Shown here in pieces: positions 47,046-55,731 of a stretch of DNA of 64,000 bases. The notes beneath the pieces were generated by a model that had not been told where the DNA came from, did not search any database, and saw nothing but the letters and a program-made list of their open reading frames with translations. Origin of the DNA: Thioclava nitratireducens (GTDB lineage Bacteria; Pseudomonadota; Alphaproteobacteria; Rhodobacterales; Rhodobacteraceae); assembly GCF_001940525.2 (NCBI RefSeq), contig NZ_CP019437.1, positions 2,963,501-3,027,500 on the forward strand. The letters are read 5' to 3'. The position numbers were made by a program, and so were the translations under genes. Every line of letters starts with the position of its first letter. The stretch's first letter is position 1.

Positions 47046-47888
47046 TTACAGCGCGATCCCGCGCCGTCCGGCCAGATCGGTGAAATACTGCCATGCCACG
47101 CGGCCCGAACGCGCCCCGCGCGTGGCCTGCCATTCGATGGCTTCGGCGCGCAACTCCTCGTCGGAAATCTCTACACCATAGCTGTCGCAATAGCCGCGGA
47201 TCATCGTGAGATACTCGTCTTGGCTGCAGGGATGGAAGCCCAGCCAAAGCCCGAACCGATCGGACAGCGAGACTTTCTCCTCCACCGCTTCGGAGGGGCT
47301 GATCGCAGTCGAACGCTCGTTCTCGATCATGTCGCGCGGCATCAGGTGACGCCGGTTCGACGTGGCATAGAGGATCACGTTCGCGGGCCGCCCCTCGATC
47401 CCGCCATCCAGCACCGCCTTGAGCGATTTGTAATGCTGGTCGTCATGACTGAACGACAGGTCGTCGCAGAACAGGATGAAGCGCATCTCCGGCGCGTCGC
47501 GCAGATGCGCGAGCAGACGCCCGACGGACGGCAGATCCTCGCGCGCAAGCTCCACCAGTTTGAGCGGCAGCCCCTCGGCCACCGCCGCCGCATGGGCCGC
47601 CTTCACGAGCGAGGATTTCCCCATCCCGCGCGCGCCCCAGAGAAGCGCATTATTCGCCGCCGCACCGCGCGCAAACTGCAGCGTGTTGGCCAGCAGCGTA
47701 TCGCGCGAGCGGTCGATGCCGTGCAGCAGGCTCAGGTCGACGCGGTTCACCTGAGGCACGGGCTCCAGCCGATCCGGCGCGGTGTGCCAGATGAAGGCGC
47801 TGGCCGAGGCGAAATCCGGCGCGGGCTGTGGCGCGGGCGAGAGCCGCTCCAGTGCCGTGGCGATCCGGGTCAGCGTCGCGTCATTCAT
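47046..47888 (-). CDS. DUF815-type AAA ATPase
   Basis: The 280-residue protein has Walker A in [18 protein letters not shown] and Walker B in [12 protein letters not shown], with sensor-1-like [18 protein letters not shown], the layout of the DUF815 family. The function is unknown. Its ATG overlaps the tatC stop by 4 bases, so it is expressed with the Tat translocase; as far as I recall this linkage is common in Rhodobacterales. Confidence 0.92.
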   Translation of the reverse strand: MNDATLTRIATALERLSPAPQPAPDFASASAFIWHTAPDRLEPVPQVNRVDLSLLHGIDRSRDTLLANTLQFARGAAANNALLWGARGMGKSSLVKAAHAAAVAEGLPLKLVELAREDLPSVGRLLAHLRDAPEMRFILFCDDLSFSHDDQHYKSLKAVLDGGIEGRPANVILYATSNRRHLMPRDMIENERSTAISPSEAVEEKVSLSDRFGLWLGFHPCSQDEYLTMIRGYCDSYGVEISDEELRAEAIEWQATRGARSGRVAWQYFTDLAGRRGIAL

Positions 47889-48748
47889 CCCTTGGTATCC
47901 TCGTCGTCTTCGTCTTCATCCCATTCGTCGGGATCGATCCAGGTGCCTTCGGCGCGCATTCGAGCTTCACGGGTCTTCTCGATCCGCTTCACGAGTTGGA
48001 TGGATATCTCGTAGAGACCGTAGACCACCGAGAACAGGATGACCTGGGAAATCACGTCCGGAGGCGTCGCGATCGCGGCCACGACAAGGATCGCGACCAC
48101 GGCGTATTTGCGCATATTCGCGAGGCCTTGCGAGGAGACCAGACCCGCCTTGCCCATCAGCGACAGAAGGACGGGCAGCTGGAAGCAGATCCCGAAGGCC
48201 ATGACGAACTTGATCGTCAGGTTGAGATATTCCTGCACCGAGCCCTGGAAGCCGATGGCGGCCATCTCGTTCGCGCCGGACGTCGCGCCGATCTCGCCCT
48301 GCTGGAAGCCGAGGAAGAAGTTAAAGGCCAGCGGCAGGATGATGTAATAAGCGAACGCCGCGCCAAGAAAGAACATCACCGGCGAGGCGATCAGGAACGG
48401 CAGGAACGCGTTCTTCTCGTTGCGGTAAAGGCCCGGCGCCACGAAACGCCACATCTGGTAGGCGATGATCGGGAACGCCAGGGCGAAACCGCCGAGGAAG
48501 GAAATATTGATCGCGACGAAGAAGCCTTCCTGCAGCTTGATCAGATAGAGGCCGCATTGCTCGCCGCGCGATTCCAGCGCCGAGCAGACCGGCCGGGTCA
48601 GGAAGTTGAAGATCGGGTTCCAGACCGTGTAGCAGACCACCATCGCCGCGATGAAGGCCCCCAGCGAATAGAGGATGCGCGTGCGCAGTTCCGCGAGGTG
48701 TTCGATCAGCGGGGCGGCGCTGTCCTCGATTTCGTCATGGTCGCTCAT
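47885..48748 (-). CDS. tatC: Sec-independent protein translocase TatC
   Basis: The 287-residue membrane protein is the signal-peptide receptor of the twin-arginine translocase. It has the conserved N-terminal [19 protein letters not shown], about six transmembrane helices, and [22 protein letters not shown] and [20 protein letters not shown]. The C terminus is acidic. It overlaps tatB and the ATPase gene by 4 bases. SoxB, SoxC and SoxY in this window carry Tat signals. Confidence 0.97.
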   Translation of the reverse strand: MSDHDEIEDSAAPLIEHLAELRTRILYSLGAFIAAMVVCYTVWNPIFNFLTRPVCSALESRGEQCGLYLIKLQEGFFVAINISFLGGFALAFPIIAYQMWRFVAPGLYRNEKNAFLPFLIASPVMFFLGAAFAYYIILPLAFNFFLGFQQGEIGATSGANEMAAIGFQGSVQEYLNLTIKFVMAFGICFQLPVLLSLMGKAGLVSSQGLANMRKYAVVAILVVAAIATPPDVISQVILFSVVYGLYEISIQLVKRIEKTREARMRAEGTWIDPDEWDEDEDDEDTKG

Positions 48749-49359
48749 GCGTCACCCTTCTTCGCGGCGGGTTTCTTCGCCGCCGTCTTCTTGGCCGCCG
48801 GTTTGGCACCGGTTTTCGCGGCAGGTTTACTGCTCGACTTGGTCGCCGGCTTGGCGCTGGATTTCGCTGCGGTCGAAGCGCCCGTCTTCGTGCCAGTCTT
48901 GGCTGCGGTCTTCGACGCGGCTTTCTTCGCAGCGGGCTTGGCCGCCGGCTTGCTTGCCGTCTTGGAAGTCTCGGGTTTGGCCGTCTCAACTGCGGTCGCC
49001 TCGGGTTGGGCAGCCTCGGGCTTGGGCGGCTCCGCCTCGGGATCGGGCTTGAGCGAGGTCCGCTCGGACCGGCCCGGCTCCCATTTCTCGAAAGCGTCGG
49101 TCGCCTTTTCCAGCGCGTCGAGCCCGAGCGACTTCTTCGAGGCCAGCGATTTCAGGTCGCGCACGGAGCCCGCGGCCTCGTCGAGCCCGGTATCCTTCGC
49201 CGCATCTTCCATCGCCCGCGAGAATTCGCGCGCCATCGACTTGGCCTTCGCGGTGATGCGGCCAAGCTGGTGGAACATCTTGGGCAGATCCTTCGGCCCC
49301 ACGACGATCAGCGCCACGACGCCGATCAGCAGAAGCTCGCTCCAACCGATGTCTAACAT
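48745..49359 (-). CDS. tatB: Sec-independent protein translocase TatB
   Basis: The 204-residue protein has the TatB membrane anchor [28 protein letters not shown], with the Glu and Gly-Pro hinge, and an amphipathic helix to ~residue 70. The C-terminal ~90 residues are a Lys/Ala/Pro/Thr low-complexity tail built from loose repeats such as [13 protein letters not shown], like histone-H1 tails; its role is unknown. It is coupled to tatC by a 4-base overlap. Confidence 0.95.
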   Translation of the reverse strand: MLDIGWSELLLIGVVALIVVGPKDLPKMFHQLGRITAKAKSMAREFSRAMEDAAKDTGLDEAAGSVRDLKSLASKKSLGLDALEKATDAFEKWEPGRSERTSLKPDPEAEPPKPEAAQPEATAVETAKPETSKTASKPAAKPAAKKAASKTAAKTGTKTGASTAAKSSAKPATKSSSKPAAKTGAKPAAKKTAAKKPAAKKGDA

Positions 49360-49436
49360 GAGTGCTCAGGCCTCCGGCCAAATGAGGACGCAAAGGCAAA
49401 CGGGCATCAGCCCGCAACCCCTAAAAGCGATCAGGC

Positions 49437-49664
49437 TCAGGCCTTGTCTTTTTCTTTCTGAACTTCGTCAGCCGGGGTCACGTCGCGTGCCTCGTCGACG
49501 GAGCCGTCTTCGATTTCCTTCGTGCCGTCGCTCACGCCTTTCTTGAAGGCGGTGATGCCTTTGCCGACTTCACCCATGAGCGAGGAAATCTTGCCGCGGC
49601 CGAAAAGAACCAGAACCACGACGGCGATCAGAAGCAGACCGGGAAGGCCGATATTGTTGAGCAT
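49437..49664 (-). CDS. tatA: Sec-independent protein translocase TatA
   Basis: From the ATG at 49664 ([12 protein letters not shown]) the product is 75 residues: one transmembrane helix ([20 protein letters not shown]) with the FG hinge and the amphipathic helix [18 protein letters not shown]. TatA oligomers form the export passage. It is the first gene of tatABC, 77 bases before tatB. Confidence 0.95.
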   Translation of the reverse strand: MLNNIGLPGLLLIAVVVLVLFGRGKISSLMGEVGKGITAFKKGVSDGTKEIEDGSVDEARDVTPADEVQKEKDKA

Positions 49665-49851
49665 TGTTGTCTCTCCTCTGGTCACGGGCCCGCCGCCCGC
49701 GCCTTATGTCGGTCCCGAGTTTTAGGATCATGCGGGCCTCAATCCTAGACCGATTCCGCCCAAACGGCGCTGTGAGGCGCAGATTACTGACAGTTCATTG
49801 TCAGTTGCCCCGCCCCGCGCTACCCTTAGCTTGACCTCACGGGAGAGACCC

Positions 49852-50244
49852 ATGACCCGCGACGAGCGGCTGCAACAGATCATCGCCATCCTGCGCGACG
49901 GCAAGATGCACCGTGCCAGCGATCTGGCTGAGCGGCTGGGAGTCTCGGTCCGCACGATCTGGCGCGACATGGCGGAAATCTCGGCCTATGGCGTGCCGGT
50001 CGAGGGCGAACGCGGCGTCGGTTATATCCTGCGCCGGGCGGTTGGCTTGCCGCCTCTTGTGCTGACCCGCGAGGAGTTGGCCGCGCTCGATCATCTGCTC
50101 GATCTCGCCGAAGCGATGGAGGATCCGCGCCTTGCCGGAGGCGCCGCGAGCCTGGCCGCTAAGATCCGCGCCGCCCTGCCCTCCGCGCCGCCCGAGCCGT
50201 CTGCCGAAGACGCCGGGGAAGGGCTGGCGGGCGGTCGGGGATGA
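49852..50244 (+). CDS. Short YafY/DeoR-like HTH regulator without a full WYL domain
   Basis: From the ATG at 49852 the product is 130 residues. The first 60 form an HTH_11 domain (TRDERLQQIIAILRDGKMHRASDLAERLGVSVRTIWRDM), followed by VGYILRRAVGLPPLVLTREELAAL, which normally leads into a WYL domain; here the protein ends about 50 residues later in Pro/Glu-rich sequence. It is likely a DNA-binding regulator whose target is unknown, either a natural short form or a truncated YafY relative. Leftward lies tatA, divergent. Confidence 0.82.
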   Translation: MTRDERLQQIIAILRDGKMHRASDLAERLGVSVRTIWRDMAEISAYGVPVEGERGVGYILRRAVGLPPLVLTREELAALDHLLDLAEAMEDPRLAGGAASLAAKIRAALPSAPPEPSAEDAGEGLAGGRG

Positions 50245-50284
50245 GGCTAGGCTCGACTGCGAAACTTGGAAGGGATGCCCCTGC

Positions 50285-50929
50285 GTGATCGGTGCCGAAT
50301 ACATCACTGCTTTCGTGACACTTTTCGTCATCATCGATCCGATCGGGCTGGCCCCGGTCTTCATCGCACTGACCTTGGGCGAAAGCCATCGCGCGCGACT
50401 GCGCATCGCCCTGCGCGCCCTCATCATAGCCGCCGTGCTGCTGACCTTGTTCGGCATCTTCGGCGACAAGATCCTCGCCGGGATCGGCATCTCCATGCCC
50501 GCATTCCGCATCGCGGGCGGGGTGCTGCTGTTCCTCACTGCACTCGACATGCTGTTCGAACGCCGCACCAAACGCCGCGAGGCGCAGGGCGAGGAGCACG
50601 AGGCCGACCCCGAAACAGACCCTTCCGTATTCCCTCTGGCGACGCCCCTTCTCGCCGGGCCCGGCGCGATGGCGACGATGATCCTGCTGGCCGGCCGCGA
50701 GGGCGGCGACTGGCTGCATGTCGTGGTCATCATCGCGATGATGCTGCTGGTGCTTTGCTGCGTCTTCGTGATGTTCCTGCTCGCCACGCCGATCGAGCGC
50801 GCGCTGGGTCGCACCGGCACGATGGTCGTCACCCGGCTTCTGGGGATGCTGTTGGCGGCGCTGGCGATCCAGTTCATCCTCGACGGGCTGCATGGCGCGG
50901 GGCTGATGGGCGGGAGCCCGGTAAGCTGA
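50285..50929 (+). CDS. MarC-family integral membrane protein
   Basis: From the GTG at 50285 the product is 214 residues with six transmembrane helices; FVTLFVIIDPIGLAPVFIALT is the family hallmark first helix, and FPLATPLLAGPGAMATMILLA is the conserved repeat-like second-half motif. The role of MarC proteins is not established; the original link to multiple antibiotic resistance was withdrawn, as I recall. Confidence 0.9.
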   Translation: MIGAEYITAFVTLFVIIDPIGLAPVFIALTLGESHRARLRIALRALIIAAVLLTLFGIFGDKILAGIGISMPAFRIAGGVLLFLTALDMLFERRTKRREAQGEEHEADPETDPSVFPLATPLLAGPGAMATMILLAGREGGDWLHVVVIIAMMLLVLCCVFVMFLLATPIERALGRTGTMVVTRLLGMLLAALAIQFILDGLHGAGLMGGSPVS

Positions 50930-51000
50930 GGCAATCCGCCCTCTGGGAAAGCCGCGCAGGCGATCCTATCTGAATTAGGTTGGTAGGGGTAACGAGGATC

Positions 51001-51594
51001 ATGGTCGAGACGATCATCAGCGAGAATTGGGGACGGCTCGTCTATCTGGGCCTCCTGCTCGTCGCCGTGGGCGGGTATTTCCTGCTGGAAATCCGTCGCC
51101 GTCCGGGGCGCACGCTGCAACAGACCGCGATCTGGGGGCTGATCTTTCTGGGCACGCTCGCCGCGGTCGGGCTTTGGACCGACATCCAGCGACAGGTCTC
51201 GATCCCCGATCAGGCCGTGATGCGCGATGGCCGGATCGAAGTGCCGCAAGCGCCCGACGGGCATTACTACCTCACCGCCGAGGTCAACGGCACGCCGATC
51301 CGCTTCGTCGTCGATACCGGCGCGAGCCAGATCGTCCTGACCCAGCGCGCCGCCGAGCGCGCAGGCATCAAGACCGCCGATCTCGCCTATATCGGGCAGG
51401 CGCGCACAGCCAACGGCATCGTCGCGACTGCGCCGGTGCGGCTGGAGCGCTTCGATTTGGGCCCGATCCACGACAGCAACCTGCGCGCCGTGGTCAATCG
51501 CGGATCGATGGACACGTCACTGCTGGGGATGACCTACCTCACCCGCTTCGCGAAAGTGGAATTCGCGCGGGGCACGCTGATCCTCGAACGCTAA
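51001..51594 (+). CDS. Membrane-anchored retropepsin-like aspartic protease (TIGR02281 type)
   Basis: From the ATG at 51001 the product is 197 residues. Two N-terminal transmembrane helices (~10-28 and ~42-60) are followed by a single retropepsin-like domain with IRFVVDTGASQIVLTQRAA (catalytic DTGA) and the LLGMTYLTRF flap/hydrophobic motif. Enzymes of this fold work as homodimers. It would face the periplasm. The substrate is unknown. Confidence 0.9.
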   Translation: MVETIISENWGRLVYLGLLLVAVGGYFLLEIRRRPGRTLQQTAIWGLIFLGTLAAVGLWTDIQRQVSIPDQAVMRDGRIEVPQAPDGHYYLTAEVNGTPIRFVVDTGASQIVLTQRAAERAGIKTADLAYIGQARTANGIVATAPVRLERFDLGPIHDSNLRAVVNRGSMDTSLLGMTYLTRFAKVEFARGTLILER

Positions 51595-51714
51595 GCGGAC
51601 CCGGCCCTCAATCGCCGTGATCGTGCCTTTTTTGCGCCTCAATCTTTGTCGAGGGTCCCAAGGTGGCCGCCGTTCAGGCTCGGCCCTCCAGGCTTCGTTA
51701 CGAGGAAAACGCCC

Positions 51715-51825
51715 ATGGTTGCCTTCGACACCTTCGCGCTTGCGATCATCACCGTCGCCGTCATCCGCGAAGCCTATCTCCGTCTGCGCCCGATGATGCG
51801 CTCTGCCGAAGCAGAGCGCGGCTAA
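51715..51825 (+). CDS. Possible 36-residue membrane peptide
   Basis: An ATG at 51715, 7 bases after GAGGAAAA, opens a 36-codon frame ending TAA at 51825. The product is a short hydrophobic helix (FDTFALAIITVAVIREAYL) with a basic and polar tail, a plausible single-span small protein. It fills the gap between the protease gene and convergent glycerate kinase. There is no family evidence; it could be chance. Confidence 0.4.
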   Translation: MVAFDTFALAIITVAVIREAYLRLRPMMRSAEAERG

Positions 51826-51826
51826 G

Positions 51827-53062
51827 CTAGCCTTTCACCAGAACCGCAAGATCGGCCACATTCGTGCCGGTCGCTCCCGTCATCAGCAGTGCATCCGCCG
51901 CCTGCAGGACGTGATAGCTGTCATTGCGGGCGAGCGCCGCGTCGCAATCGACGCCAGCCGCCCGCGCCGCCGCGCAGGTCCCCGGCCCCACCAGACCGCC
52001 CGCCGCATCCGTCGGCCCATCGCGGCCATCGGTACCGCCCGACAGGAAGCGCCAATCACCCTCGAGACCCGCCGCCTCCGCCACACAAGCCACCCGCAGC
52101 GCCAGTTCCTGATTGCGACCGCCCAGCCCGTCGCCCTTGATCGTCACGGTGGTCTCGCCCCCCATGACGAGCGCCCCTGAGGGCATATCGCGCAGAAGGG
52201 CCACGATCTGCGGCGCAAGGTCGGCCACGTCCCCGTCGAGCGCGAAGGGCGCGGCCTCGGCTCCGGCCGACACCATCGCCGCGACCGACAGCCCGTTCGC
52301 CCCGATCAGACGGTTGCGCGCCGCAGGCAGAGCTGGCTCCGCGCCGGAGGCTTCCAGATGCGCCCGCACAGGCGCGGGCAAAGCGTCCCAGATCCCGAGA
52401 TCACGGCACAGCTGCGCTGCCTCGGCCCGCGTGCCGATCGGCTCGACAGTGGGCCCCGAGGCGATGACGCGCAGATCATCGCCCGGCACATCTGAAAGGA
52501 TCAGCCCCGTCACGGGGGCCGCGCAAGCGAACAGCCAGCCGCCGCCCTTGAGCTGCGACAGCTGCTGGCGGATCAGGTTCATCTGCGTGATATCGGCCCC
52601 GCAACCGAGGAGAAGTCGGCTGACCTCGGCTTTGTCCGACAGGCTCAGCCCCTCTGCGGGTGCGACCGCGAGCGCGGAGCCGCCACCGGAAATCAGCGCA
52701 AGAACGCGATCCTCCGGGCCACAGGCTTGCAGGCACTGCAGGATCGCGCGCCCTGCCCGTTCACTGCCCTCCCCCGGCACAGGGTGATCGCCCGCGATCA
52801 GCGTGACACCCGCACGAGGCGCGGCCGCTTCGGCATTCTCGGGATTGGTCACGACGAGCGCTTGCGCATCTTCGGGCAAAGCCTCCAGCGCCGCAGCACT
52901 CATCGCCAGCGCCGCCTTGCCGAGCGCGATCACCTGCCAGCGCCCGCCCGGCCCCGGCGGGGTCTCCATCGCCCATCCCATCGCGCGGGACACACCCGCC
53001 GCTGGATCGGCCGCCTTCACTCCGATATCGAACAGCTCGCGTGCGCGTGCATCCAGATCCAT
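51827..53062 (-). CDS. Glycerate 2-kinase (MOFRL family, GckA/TtuD)
   Basis: From the ATG at 53062 (MDLDARAREL) the product is 411 residues. The N-terminal GckA domain has VIALGKAALAMSAAALEALP and LALISGGGSALAVAPAEGL, and the C-terminal MOFRL domain has GGRNQELALRVACVAEAAGL and FLSGGTDGRDGPTDAAGGLVG. It phosphorylates glycerate to 2-phosphoglycerate. A terminator separates it from soxD, so it is not part of the sox operon despite the same direction. Confidence 0.94.
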   Translation of the reverse strand: MDLDARARELFDIGVKAADPAAGVSRAMGWAMETPPGPGGRWQVIALGKAALAMSAAALEALPEDAQALVVTNPENAEAAAPRAGVTLIAGDHPVPGEGSERAGRAILQCLQACGPEDRVLALISGGGSALAVAPAEGLSLSDKAEVSRLLLGCGADITQMNLIRQQLSQLKGGGWLFACAAPVTGLILSDVPGDDLRVIASGPTVEPIGTRAEAAQLCRDLGIWDALPAPVRAHLEASGAEPALPAARNRLIGANGLSVAAMVSAGAEAAPFALDGDVADLAPQIVALLRDMPSGALVMGGETTVTIKGDGLGGRNQELALRVACVAEAAGLEGDWRFLSGGTDGRDGPTDAAGGLVGPGTCAAARAAGVDCDAALARNDSYHVLQAADALLMTGATGTNVADLAVLVKG

Positions 53063-53155
53063 GCCCTCTCCCTTCGCTTTTGCCCAACTATGCCCGGGGG
53101 GCGCCGGGGTGCAAGTGCGCCAGGCGAAGGCAGTCCTCGCGGTGGCGCAGAAACG

Positions 53156-53184
53156 AAAAGACGCCCGCGGGGAGCGCGGGCGTC
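53156..53184 (-). terminator. Terminator of the sox operon
   Basis: A perfect 10-bp stem (GACGCCCGCG / CGCGGGCGTC, 53160-53184) is followed on the minus strand by TTTT. It lies about 70 bases after the soxD stop. Confidence 0.8.
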
Positions 53185-53256
53185 GAAACACGATCAGGCG
53201 GAAGGGCCCTGTCGGTTTAAGTGAGCGGGAGCCGAGGCCCCCGCCCGGGGAGGGTC

Positions 53257-54381
53257 TTAGCCACCTTGGCTTTCGATATAGGCGAGCACCGCCTTGACGT
53301 CTTCGGGGTCCTTCAGGCCGGCGAAGGACATCCGGTTCTTCGGAATGTAGCCCTTCGGGTCGGCGAGATATTCCTCGACCGTCTGTTCGGTCCAGATCAG
53401 ACCGTCTTCACCGTGCTGCTTCATCGCGCTCGAGTATTTGAACCCATCAGCCGTCCCGGCCTGACGACCGATCAGGTTGTTGAGCACCGGGCCGACGCGG
53501 TTCTTCGCATCTTCGCCGACTTGGTGGCAGGCCTTGCACTTCTTGAAGACCTTCTCGCCAGCCTCGACCAGCGCCGGATCGGCAGAGAGCGTCTCCTTCG
53601 GCTCGGAGGTGGTTTTCTCCACCTGCGCCGCCGCCGGAGCGTCCTGCGCCATCGCCTCGGCCGCGTCGCTCTGGGTAGCGTCGCCTGCGACGACGACGTC
53701 GGCCGGAGCGCTATCGTCCGCAGCCGCCGTATCTTCGCCGCCGCCTTGGTTGGGCGTCACGTCGAGCACGGTGGCTTTCTTGGTGATGTGCACGTCGGTC
53801 TTACAGTCGCTCATGCAAGCGGCTTCCGAAAACTTCGGCACTTCGACCTCGTCGCGGTTATCCACGATGAACCCGTCCGCGTTCGGCATCTCCACGTCGA
53901 GGAAGTTATCCTTCGTGAGGACGAAATCGTCTTCCACGAGGTAGTTCGAGTAGAGAATGTAGGCGACGATGGCATAGGTCTCGTCGACGGTCAGCGTTTG
54001 CGCGTTGCCGAACGGCATCGAGCGGTGCGCATAGTCCCAGACGGTGGACAGGTAGGGCCAGTAGGAACCGACGGTTTTCACCGGGTCCTTGTTGGCCAGC
54101 GTCCCTTCGCCCCCGGCCAGTTTCGGCCAGTTGTCGACGCCCTCGGCGAAGTCGCCATGGCAGACCGCGCAGTTGTCGGCGAAGATCTTTTCACCGTCGG
54201 CGACCGAACCCGAGCCTTCGGGAAGGTTCTTGCCATCGGGGAAGACCTCGACGGTCCAGGCGTTGATTTCCTCGGGCAGCGCTTCGCGTCCCAGACCGAA
54301 TTTCTCGGCCAGGGCGGGCGTCGCGACGAGCGGAGCGGCCAGAAGCGTGGCCAGCAGCAGATTACGACGACACTTCGACAT
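53257..54381 (-). CDS. soxD: SoxD, diheme cytochrome c subunit of sulfane dehydrogenase
   Basis: The 374-residue protein has a signal peptide (LLLATLLAAPLVATPALA) and two c-type heme motifs, CAVCHGDF in the N-terminal domain and CKACHQVG in the C-terminal domain, joined by an Ala/Asp/Gly-rich linker (~residues 205-265). SoxCD removes six electrons from the sulfane sulfur bound to SoxY, and SoxD carries them onward. Its ATG lies 20 bases inside the end of soxC. Both hemes are present, as in Paracoccus. No soxE-H genes follow. Confidence 0.95.
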   Translation of the reverse strand: MSKCRRNLLLATLLAAPLVATPALAEKFGLGREALPEEINAWTVEVFPDGKNLPEGSGSVADGEKIFADNCAVCHGDFAEGVDNWPKLAGGEGTLANKDPVKTVGSYWPYLSTVWDYAHRSMPFGNAQTLTVDETYAIVAYILYSNYLVEDDFVLTKDNFLDVEMPNADGFIVDNRDEVEVPKFSEAACMSDCKTDVHITKKATVLDVTPNQGGGEDTAAADDSAPADVVVAGDATQSDAAEAMAQDAPAAAQVEKTTSEPKETLSADPALVEAGEKVFKKCKACHQVGEDAKNRVGPVLNNLIGRQAGTADGFKYSSAMKQHGEDGLIWTEQTVEEYLADPKGYIPKNRMSFAGLKDPEDVKAVLAYIESQGG

Positions 54382-55672
54382 TCTCGGACTCCCCGTTTTC
54401 CTTGACCCACCAGGTCTGGATACCGTTGTTGTGATAGACCGAATTCTCCCCGCGGATCGCGCGCAGCGCGTCCTTGGTCGGCTGAACGTAGCCGGTGGAA
54501 TCGGTAGCGCGGGACTGCAGGAGCATTTCCGAACCGTCCCAGTCGATCTCGAGATAGAAGCGCGAGACCGCCTTGTCGGCGCCCGGCTCGGCCAGACGGG
54601 CCTCTTGCCAGTTCGCGCCGCCGTCGAGCGAAACGTCGACCTTGGTGATGTGACCGCGACCCGACCAGGCCATGCCGGTGATGACCAGCGGGCCCTTGCC
54701 GTGCTTGATCGGCATCTGCGGGCTGGGCGAGGTGACGACCGATTTGGCGTCCATGACCCAGGTCCACTTGCGCGACGTGCCGTCGGCGAGCGTGTCGGTG
54801 TATTTCGAGGTTTCTTCGCGCGACTGCACGGCCTCGTCGGTGACTTCGAGACGACGCAGCCACTTCACCCACATGTTGCCTTCGAAACCCGGTACCACGA
54901 GGCGCACCGGATAACCGTGCTCCTTGCGCAGCGCCTCGCCATTCGCCTTGATGGCTACGAGACAGTCGTCGAGCGCTTTCTCCAGCGGGATCGAGCGGCC
55001 GTTCGAGGACGCGTCGGCGCCTTCGGCATAGACCCACTTGTCCTTGATCTGGTCGCCGAGATTGGTGATCCCCGCTTCTTCGAGCAGCGTCCGCAGCGGG
55101 ATGCCCGAATATTGCATGTTGTGGATCATGCCCTGGGTGAACTGCGCGCCGTTGAGCTGGGCACCGGCCCATTCCATGCCCGAGTTCGCGGCGCATTCGA
55201 GGAAGTAGGTGCGGTTCACACGCGGGAAACGCTCCAGATCCTCGTAGGTGAAGACCAGCGGCTTGTCGACGAGGCCGTTGATCATCAGACGGTAGTCTTC
55301 CTTCTTCAGTTCGATCGCGCCCGAATGGTGACGCTCGAAGGCGCAGCCGGTGGGAGTGATCGTGCCGTCGAGGGCGTGGATCGGCGTAAAGTTGATCGAC
55401 GAGATCACGTCCGCGGTCAGCCAGCCGACATTGCGGCGGATGACGTCATCTTCGAATTCGATCGGCAGGCCGTAGGGGGTGGCATCGACGCCGTCGCCCC
55501 AGCCCGAAGCCCAAGGCTGAACTTCGGTGATCAACGGATCGGGTTGCTGTTCTGCGCGCGCGGCACCAGCCCCTGCGGCCATCGCACCGACCGCAGCCCC
55601 TGCGCGGAGGAATCCGCGGCGGCTGAGGGCGGCATTGGTGGCCGGGTTGCCCTGGCGTTCCTTGTCGTCCAT
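54362..55672 (-). CDS. soxC: SoxC, molybdenum subunit of sulfane dehydrogenase
   Basis: From the ATG at 55672 behind GGAGGAAAA the product is 436 residues. It has a twin-arginine signal (SRRGFLRAGAAVG) and so is folded with its cofactor before export. The sulfite-oxidase fold shows the molybdenum-binding cysteine in TYFLECAANSGMEW and GTYPVRLVVPGFEG-like segments, with the dimerisation domain at the C terminus. With SoxD it oxidises the SoxY-bound sulfane sulfur in the periplasm. moaC and moeA in this window contribute to its cofactor. Confidence 0.96.
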   Translation of the reverse strand: MDDKERQGNPATNAALSRRGFLRAGAAVGAMAAGAGAARAEQQPDPLITEVQPWASGWGDGVDATPYGLPIEFEDDVIRRNVGWLTADVISSINFTPIHALDGTITPTGCAFERHHSGAIELKKEDYRLMINGLVDKPLVFTYEDLERFPRVNRTYFLECAANSGMEWAGAQLNGAQFTQGMIHNMQYSGIPLRTLLEEAGITNLGDQIKDKWVYAEGADASSNGRSIPLEKALDDCLVAIKANGEALRKEHGYPVRLVVPGFEGNMWVKWLRRLEVTDEAVQSREETSKYTDTLADGTSRKWTWVMDAKSVVTSPSPQMPIKHGKGPLVITGMAWSGRGHITKVDVSLDGGANWQEARLAEPGADKAVSRFYLEIDWDGSEMLLQSRATDSTGYVQPTKDALRAIRGENSVYHNNGIQTWWVKENGESENVEVSS

Positions 55673-55731
55673 GTGTTTTCCTCCAGTCTCTAACCCCCTG
55701 CGGGGCGTAATCATCGACGGGCGGGACCGGC

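Noticed and set aside
48745..49010. Lys/Ala repeats of tatB as a tandem DNA repeat
   Set aside because: The repetition is at the protein level with varied codons, so it is a low-complexity tail rather than a DNA repeat array.
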